NCBI GenBank assembly: GCA_009733745.1
Contig: WNWL01000001.1
Coordinates: 62,001-126,000, forward strand
Source of the DNA: Oceanobacillus sp. HTM 045
GTDB lineage: Bacteria > Pseudomonadota > Alphaproteobacteria > Rhodobacterales > Rhodobacteraceae
Length of the DNA stretch: 64,000 bases
Reading direction: 5' to 3'
Position numbers and translations under genes: made by a program. Positions 60,243-64,000 of the stretch are shown here, in pieces. Positions within the stretch are counted from its first letter, which is position 1. Every line of letters begins with the position of its first letter. The notes under the pieces are model-generated. The model saw nothing but the letters and a program-made list of their open reading frames with translations, had not been told where the DNA came from and made no database searches.

Positions 60243-61075
60243 CCGGCGAGACCCGGGCAGAGGCCATCGCCCGCGCCGCGGCCCGGCTGGCGGAAGCGGG
60301 GATCCCGGACGTCGACCGCGACGCGCGGCTGCTCTTCCGCTGGGCCGCCGGACTGGACGGGGCGGCGCTCTCCGCCGGCCTGCGCGACCGCGTGACCGGC
60401 GAGGAGGCCGGCCGGTTCGCCGCGGCCATCGAGAAGCGCCTGCACCGCGTCCCCGTCTCGCACATCACCGGCAAGCGGCTGTTCTGGGGGCGGAGCTTCG
60501 CGGTCACGGGCGACGTGCTCGATCCGCGCCCTGAGACGGAAACGCTCGTCGCCACGGCCCTGGAGGGCGGCCCGGCCAACCGGGTGCTCGACCTCGGCAC
60601 CGGGTCGGGGTGCCTGCTGCTGACCCTGCTCGCCGAATGGCCCGGCGCCACCGGGGTCGGGGTCGACCGTTCCGCCAAGGCGCTGGAGATAGCCCGCGTG
60701 AACGCGGAAAGCCTCGGCCTCGCGGACCGGGCGGGGTTCCTGCAGGGCGACTGGACCGCGGGGCTCTCCGGCCCCTTCGATCTCGTCGTCTCGAACCCGC
60801 CCTACATCCCGGAGGCGGAAATCGCGGAGCTCGCGCCGGAGGTGCGCCTGCACGAACCCCGCGAGGCGCTCGCCGCGGGCGCGGACGGGCTAGACGCCTA
60901 CCGCGCGATCCTCGACGGCCTCGGCGCGGTGCTGGCGCCCGGCGGGCGGTTCGTCGGGGAGTTCGGCGCGGGGCAGGGAGAGGCGGTGCTCGATCTCTTC
61001 CAGCAGCGCGGATACCGGGCAAAATTGATTTCGGATATGGACGAACGGCCCCGCTGTATCTGCGCGATCGCGTAA
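60239..61075 (+). CDS. prmC: Peptide chain release factor N5-glutamine methyltransferase (PrmC/HemK)
   Basis: This 278-residue methyltransferase has the N-terminal helical domain with [19 protein letters not shown], the SAM motif [15 protein letters not shown] (118-131) and the amide-substrate motif NPPY at 186-189. It methylates the GGQ glutamine of RF1 and RF2. Overlap with prfA (ATGA) couples their expression. Confidence 0.96.
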   Translation: MTGETRAEAIARAAARLAEAGIPDVDRDARLLFRWAAGLDGAALSAGLRDRVTGEEAGRFAAAIEKRLHRVPVSHITGKRLFWGRSFAVTGDVLDPRPETETLVATALEGGPANRVLDLGTGSGCLLLTLLAEWPGATGVGVDRSAKALEIARVNAESLGLADRAGFLQGDWTAGLSGPFDLVVSNPPYIPEAEIAELAPEVRLHEPREALAAGADGLDAYRAILDGLGAVLAPGGRFVGEFGAGQGEAVLDLFQQRGYRAKLISDMDERPRCICAIA

Positions 61076-61293
61076 ATAATCTCTCCATTCTTCGGGGATA
61101 GGGCTTGTTCGGCGGCGAAATACGGCTATACCAGATGCGAGCCCGGTATCGAGGCGTCCGACGTGGACGGCTTGTCGATTGGGGACCGGGTCTTCGCAGA
61201 ACAAGCGACGCGAAATGAGGTTACAGACCTCCTAGCTTTACTTCGCTGGCAGCCTTTGCGCGTCGCGACACCCGGATCGGCAGAGATCATGGA
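61076..61293. other. AT-richer spacer between prmC and the DUF4167 gene
   Basis: The 218-bp spacer is less GC-rich than its surroundings and probably holds the promoter of the DUF4167 gene, but I see no reliable boxes. A minus-strand open frame at 60890-61204 is not supported. Confidence 0.4.
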
Positions 61294-61950
61294 ATGAGAT
61301 CATCGCAGAAATCGAACCGCCAACGCGGTCGCGGGCGGGGCAACAAGCCCAACGGAAACATTGTCAACCGGGTGTTCGAAAGCGCCGGTCCTGAAGGCAA
61401 GGTCCGCGGGACGCCGCAGCAGATCATTGACAAGTACCTCGCACTCGCGCGGGACGCCCAGACGTCGGGCGACCGCGTGGCCGCCGAGAACTTCCACCAG
61501 CACGCCGAGCACTATCAGCGGATGCTGATTGCCGCGCAGGGCTCCCAGCAGCAGGAGCGGCGCGACAACCAGGACGATCAGCCCTACGGCGGATCCGACG
61601 GGTCCGACCAGGAGAGCCATTCCCAGCCCGAGACGGGCGGCGGCGCGGCATCCTCCGGCAGTTCGGCCCCGGCGAGCAGCTCGGGTGCTTCGGCCGGCTC
61701 TTCCAGCGGCATGGACATGATCGAGCCGCAGGATAGCGCCGACGGCGCGGGCGATGTCAGCCCGCTGGTCGATACGCCCGAGAACAGCGACCTGCGCCGC
61801 GGCGGTTCCGCCGACGCGGAAGGCGGCGAGACGCCGTCGGAGGAGCGCCCGAAGCGCCGCCGCCGGCCGCGTGCCGACAAGTCGTCCGCGCAGTCGGGCG
61901 AATCCGGCGCCGCAAAGCAGGGTGAAGAGGGGGCGACGGCCGCCGAGTAG
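61294..61950 (+). CDS. DUF4167-family protein
   Basis: This 218-residue protein begins with a strongly basic region (RGRGRGNKPNG), followed by the DUF4167 core: NRVFESAGPEGKVRGTPQQIIDKYLALARDAQTSGDRVAAENFHQHAEHY (residues about 25-75). The rest is low-complexity, Ser/Gly/Glu-rich and disordered. It is widespread in alphaproteobacteria and possibly nucleic-acid binding; its function is not known. It converges with rsmA. Confidence 0.88.
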   Translation: MRSSQKSNRQRGRGRGNKPNGNIVNRVFESAGPEGKVRGTPQQIIDKYLALARDAQTSGDRVAAENFHQHAEHYQRMLIAAQGSQQQERRDNQDDQPYGGSDGSDQESHSQPETGGGAASSGSSAPASSSGASAGSSSGMDMIEPQDSADGAGDVSPLVDTPENSDLRRGGSADAEGGETPSEERPKRRRRPRADKSSAQSGESGAAKQGEEGATAAE

Positions 61951-61965
61951 GCGCGGCCCGGCCCC

Positions 61966-62802
61966 TCAGACCAGCCTCGCGAGGCTCACGAAGCCCTCGA
62001 CGTCAACCGTCTCCGCCCGGTCGGTGGGGGCGATGCCGCAGGCATCCATCGCCGCGAGCGCCTGCGGCCCGAGCGCCTTCAGCGACTGCCGCAACATCTT
62101 GCGGCGCTGCGCGAACGCGGCCTTCGTGATCGCCTCCAGCCGCGCGATTTCCACCCCTTCCGGCGCTTCCTTCGGGCGGACCTGCACGATCGCGGACGTC
62201 ACCTTCGGCGGCGGCGTGAAGACCTGCGGGCTGACCTCGAACAGGATCCGCGCCTCCGCGCGCCACTGGGCGAGGACGGAGAGGCGTCCATAAGCCTTGG
62301 AGCCGGAGCGGGCGACGATGCGCTCGGCTACCTCCCGCTGGAACATCAGGGTCAGGCTGTCCCACCACGGCGGCCAGTCGGCCAGCGTCAGCCAGCGCAC
62401 CAGCAGTTCCGTCCCGACATTGTAGGGCAGGTTCGCCACGATCCGCGCCGGGCCGCCAAGGCGGGCGGAAAGGTCGATCTCCAGCGCGTCGCCCTCGACG
62501 ATCTCCAACCGGCCGGGCCAGGCGGCGGCCACCTCCTCCAGCGCGGCGATGCAGCGGCTGTCGCGCTCGATGGCGATGACGCGCCCGGCCCCTTCCATCA
62601 GCAGTGCCCGCGTGAGCCCGCCGGGGCCGGGGCCGATCTCGACCACCGTAGCGCCTTCCAGCGGCCCCGCGGCGCGGGCGATGCGGCGGGTGACGTTCAG
62701 GTCGAGGATGAAGTTCTGGCCGAGCGACTTGCGCGCCGAGAGGCCGTGCCGCGCGATGACCTCCCGCAGCGGGGGCAGCCCGTCCTCCGCCGCCTCAGCC
62801 AT
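61966..62802 (-). CDS. rsmA: 16S rRNA dimethyladenosine transferase (RsmA/KsgA)
   Basis: This 278-residue protein has the N-terminal SLGQNFILD (26-34), the SAM motif [11 protein letters not shown] (54-64) and the active-site NLPYNV at 124-129. It dimethylates A1518 and A1519 of 16S rRNA during late 30S assembly. Its start overlaps the end of pdxA by 8 nt on the same strand, the order found in many proteobacteria. Confidence 0.96.
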   Translation of the reverse strand: MAEAAEDGLPPLREVIARHGLSARKSLGQNFILDLNVTRRIARAAGPLEGATVVEIGPGPGGLTRALLMEGAGRVIAIERDSRCIAALEEVAAAWPGRLEIVEGDALEIDLSARLGGPARIVANLPYNVGTELLVRWLTLADWPPWWDSLTLMFQREVAERIVARSGSKAYGRLSVLAQWRAEARILFEVSPQVFTPPPKVTSAIVQVRPKEAPEGVEIARLEAITKAAFAQRRKMLRQSLKALGPQALAAMDACGIAPTDRAETVDVEGFVSLARLV

Positions 62803-63781
62803 TTCGGGCGCGGGCCATCTCTCCCGCGAGGTTCAGCGCCTCGATCAGGCTGGTCGGGTCGGCGATGCCCTTGCCCGCGATATCGTAGGCGGTGCCGTGA
62901 TCGGGCGAGGTGCGGACCACCGGCAGGCCGAGCGTCACATTCACGCCTCGTGCGAAGTCGATGGTCTTGATCGGGATCAGCGCCTGGTCGTGATACATGC
63001 AGACCGCCACATCGTAGCGCGCCCGCGCCGCGGGGTGGAACATCGTGTCCGCGGGCAGCGGGCCGGCGATGTCCATTCCTTCGCCGCGCAGGCGGTCGAG
63101 CAGGGGGGCGATGAACGCGCCTTCCTCCGCCCCCAGGACGCCGCCTTCGCCCGCATGGGGGTTGAGGCCCGCGACCGCGATGCGCGGCGCGACGATGCCG
63201 AAATCGCGGCGCAGCGCGGCCTCCGTTATGCGGATCGTCTCTTCCAGAAGGTCGGCCGTCAGCAGCGCCGGCACCTCGGCCAGCGGCACATGGATCGTGG
63301 TGGGGACGACGCGGATTCCCGGCGCGGCGAGCATCATCACCGGCCGTTCGATACCGGCGAGGTCGGCGAGGAACTCGGTATGGCCGGGAAAGGCGAAACC
63401 GGCGCCTTCCTTCAGGCCGCGCTTGTTGATCGGGTTGGTGACGATTGCCGCGGCGGCGCCGGAGCGGGCATGGCGAAACGCCATCTCGATGGACCGGATC
63501 ACGGATTCCGCATTGGCCGGGTCCGGCTCGCCGGGCCTTGGGGGCACCGGGAGTTCGAGCGTCAGGACGGGCAGCGCGTCCGCGCAGCGCCCCGGCGCCT
63601 CGGAGGGGTCGGCAATCTCGGCGACCGGGACGCCCCCGTCGCCCGCGACGCGGCGGATATGGGCGGGATCGGAGATCAGGTAGAACGGGTCCGCGACCTG
63701 GCCCGACCGCCACGCCGCCACGGTGATTTCCGGGCCGACACCGGCCGGGTCGCCCATGCTCAGGGCGAGTGGCGCGCTCAC
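62795..63781 (-). CDS. pdxA: 4-hydroxythreonine-4-phosphate dehydrogenase (PdxA)
   Basis: This 328-residue protein has the PdxA motifs [11 protein letters not shown] near residue 9-19, [12 protein letters not shown] (about 120), FPGHTEFLA (metal His), [10 protein letters not shown], and [11 protein letters not shown] (metal His and Asp). It makes the precursor for pyridoxine 5'-phosphate synthesis. It overlaps the surA-like gene by 4 nt upstream and rsmA by 8 nt downstream. Confidence 0.96.
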   Translation of the reverse strand: MSAPLALSMGDPAGVGPEITVAAWRSGQVADPFYLISDPAHIRRVAGDGGVPVAEIADPSEAPGRCADALPVLTLELPVPPRPGEPDPANAESVIRSIEMAFRHARSGAAAAIVTNPINKRGLKEGAGFAFPGHTEFLADLAGIERPVMMLAAPGIRVVPTTIHVPLAEVPALLTADLLEETIRITEAALRRDFGIVAPRIAVAGLNPHAGEGGVLGAEEGAFIAPLLDRLRGEGMDIAGPLPADTMFHPAARARYDVAVCMYHDQALIPIKTIDFARGVNVTLGLPVVRTSPDHGTAYDIAGKGIADPTSLIEALNLAGEMARARNG

Positions 63782-64000
63782 CGGACCTCGATCAGCGCGT
63801 CGCGGCGCAACTCCTGCAGGAAGCCTTCGGCGAGGCGGGCAGAGCGTTGCGCGGCGATCCGGTTGCGGATCTGGTCGCGCAGTTCCGGGTCGCTCGGATC
63901 CAGCCCGCCGCTGGCCTCGGTGCGCATCTCGACGATCTTGAGGATCGTGACGCCGCCCGGCACGGGCAGGGGCGGGGTCAGGTCGCCCACGCCGAGGCCC
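63778..64000 (-). CDS. surA: SurA-like peptidyl-prolyl isomerase, C-terminal part (5' end outside window)
   Basis: The frame runs off the window end and stops at 63778, giving about 74 C-terminal residues. The sequence VGDLTPPLPVPGGVTILKIVEMR and the final helix [29 protein letters not shown] fit the end of a parvulin-type chaperone, and the gene order surA-pdxA-rsmA is the usual one. The catalytic domain lies outside, so the identity rests partly on context. Confidence 0.78.
   Translation of the reverse strand, partial: GLGVGDLTPPLPVPGGVTILKIVEMRTEASGGLDPSDPELRDQIRNRIAAQRSARLAEGFLQELRRDALIEVR

Noticed and set aside
60890-61204. Minus-strand open frame over the prmC end
   Set aside because: It overlaps the conserved end of prmC antisense and has no ribosome site or recognisable motif.

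Overview
The window is a high-GC chromosomal segment of an alphaproteobacterium, most likely of the Rhodobacterales (Rhodobacter/Roseobacter/Paracoccus group). The grounds are gene content and protein style: the LdtR - RodZ-like - IspG - DUF1499 - PrfA - PrmC - DUF4167 run, the RsmA-PdxA-SurA run, an XRE regulator with SdhE, and many TRAP, DMT and Liv-type transporters. There are no rRNA or tRNA genes, phage genes, transposases or CRISPR arrays that I can see. Coding density is high and most genes lie in short operons with 4-nt overlaps.

Layout. 1-8.8 kb: the end of a FAH-family hydrolase, gluconokinase, secreted proteins of unknown function, an SDR dehydrogenase, an IlvD/Edd sugar-acid dehydratase, an erythronate-dehydrogenase-like protein, a DMT permease and a 2-hydroxyacid dehydrogenase, together suggesting sugar-acid and deoxysugar-acid catabolism. 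8.8-14.4 kb: an HscC-type Hsp70 with a J-like protein and an unknown membrane protein, then a large secreted protein. 14.5-23.8 kb: a glutamine amidotransferase, two methyltransferases, a complete TRAP transporter (dctPQM), a DadA-like oxidoreductase, a VOC protein and glutaryl-CoA dehydrogenase. 24-39.2 kb: hydantoinase/oxoprolinase A and B, a uronate-dehydrogenase-like epimerase, an FAD amine/amino-acid oxidoreductase, and a Liv-type ABC transporter (livG, livF, livH, livM and two paralogous binding proteins) interrupted by a secreted coiled-coil protein and a TauE/SafE permease. This looks like one uptake-plus-catabolism unit for a nitrogenous cyclic or N-methylated compound. 39.3-47.8 kb: AdaA-like repair regulator, PEP mutase/ICL-family lyase, AEC transporter, a Rieske oxygenase of the carnitine/betaine type with a divergent LysR regulator, GNAT, SMP-30 lactonase, an isopropylmalate/tartrate-dehydrogenase-like enzyme and a Gfo/Idh/MocA oxidoreductase. 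48.8-54.8 kb: YecR-like lipoprotein, aspartate aminotransferase, DehI-family protein, DMT permease, XRE regulator, SdhE and 3-hydroxyisobutyrate dehydrogenase. 54.9-64 kb: conserved housekeeping genes.

The most unusual element is a family of 133-bp units bounded by about 17-bp inverted repeats. Four stand in tandem at 47,798-48,698 with an exact 256-bp period, a fifth full copy lies at 16,307-16,439, and a diverged 131-bp relative lies at 1,453-1,583. Two collapsed hairpin derivatives lie at 41,727-41,765 and 51,666-51,739. All lie between genes, mostly at gene 3' ends, and all point the same way. The unit length is constant although the interior has diverged, and a small internal hairpin persists with changed bases, so a structured RNA family or a palindromic mobile repeat is plausible. 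A second, smaller signal is a 20-bp palindrome (TTTCACCGCTGGCGGTGAAA and variants) in three separate intergenic regions.

All assignments come from reading the sequence; no database search was run.
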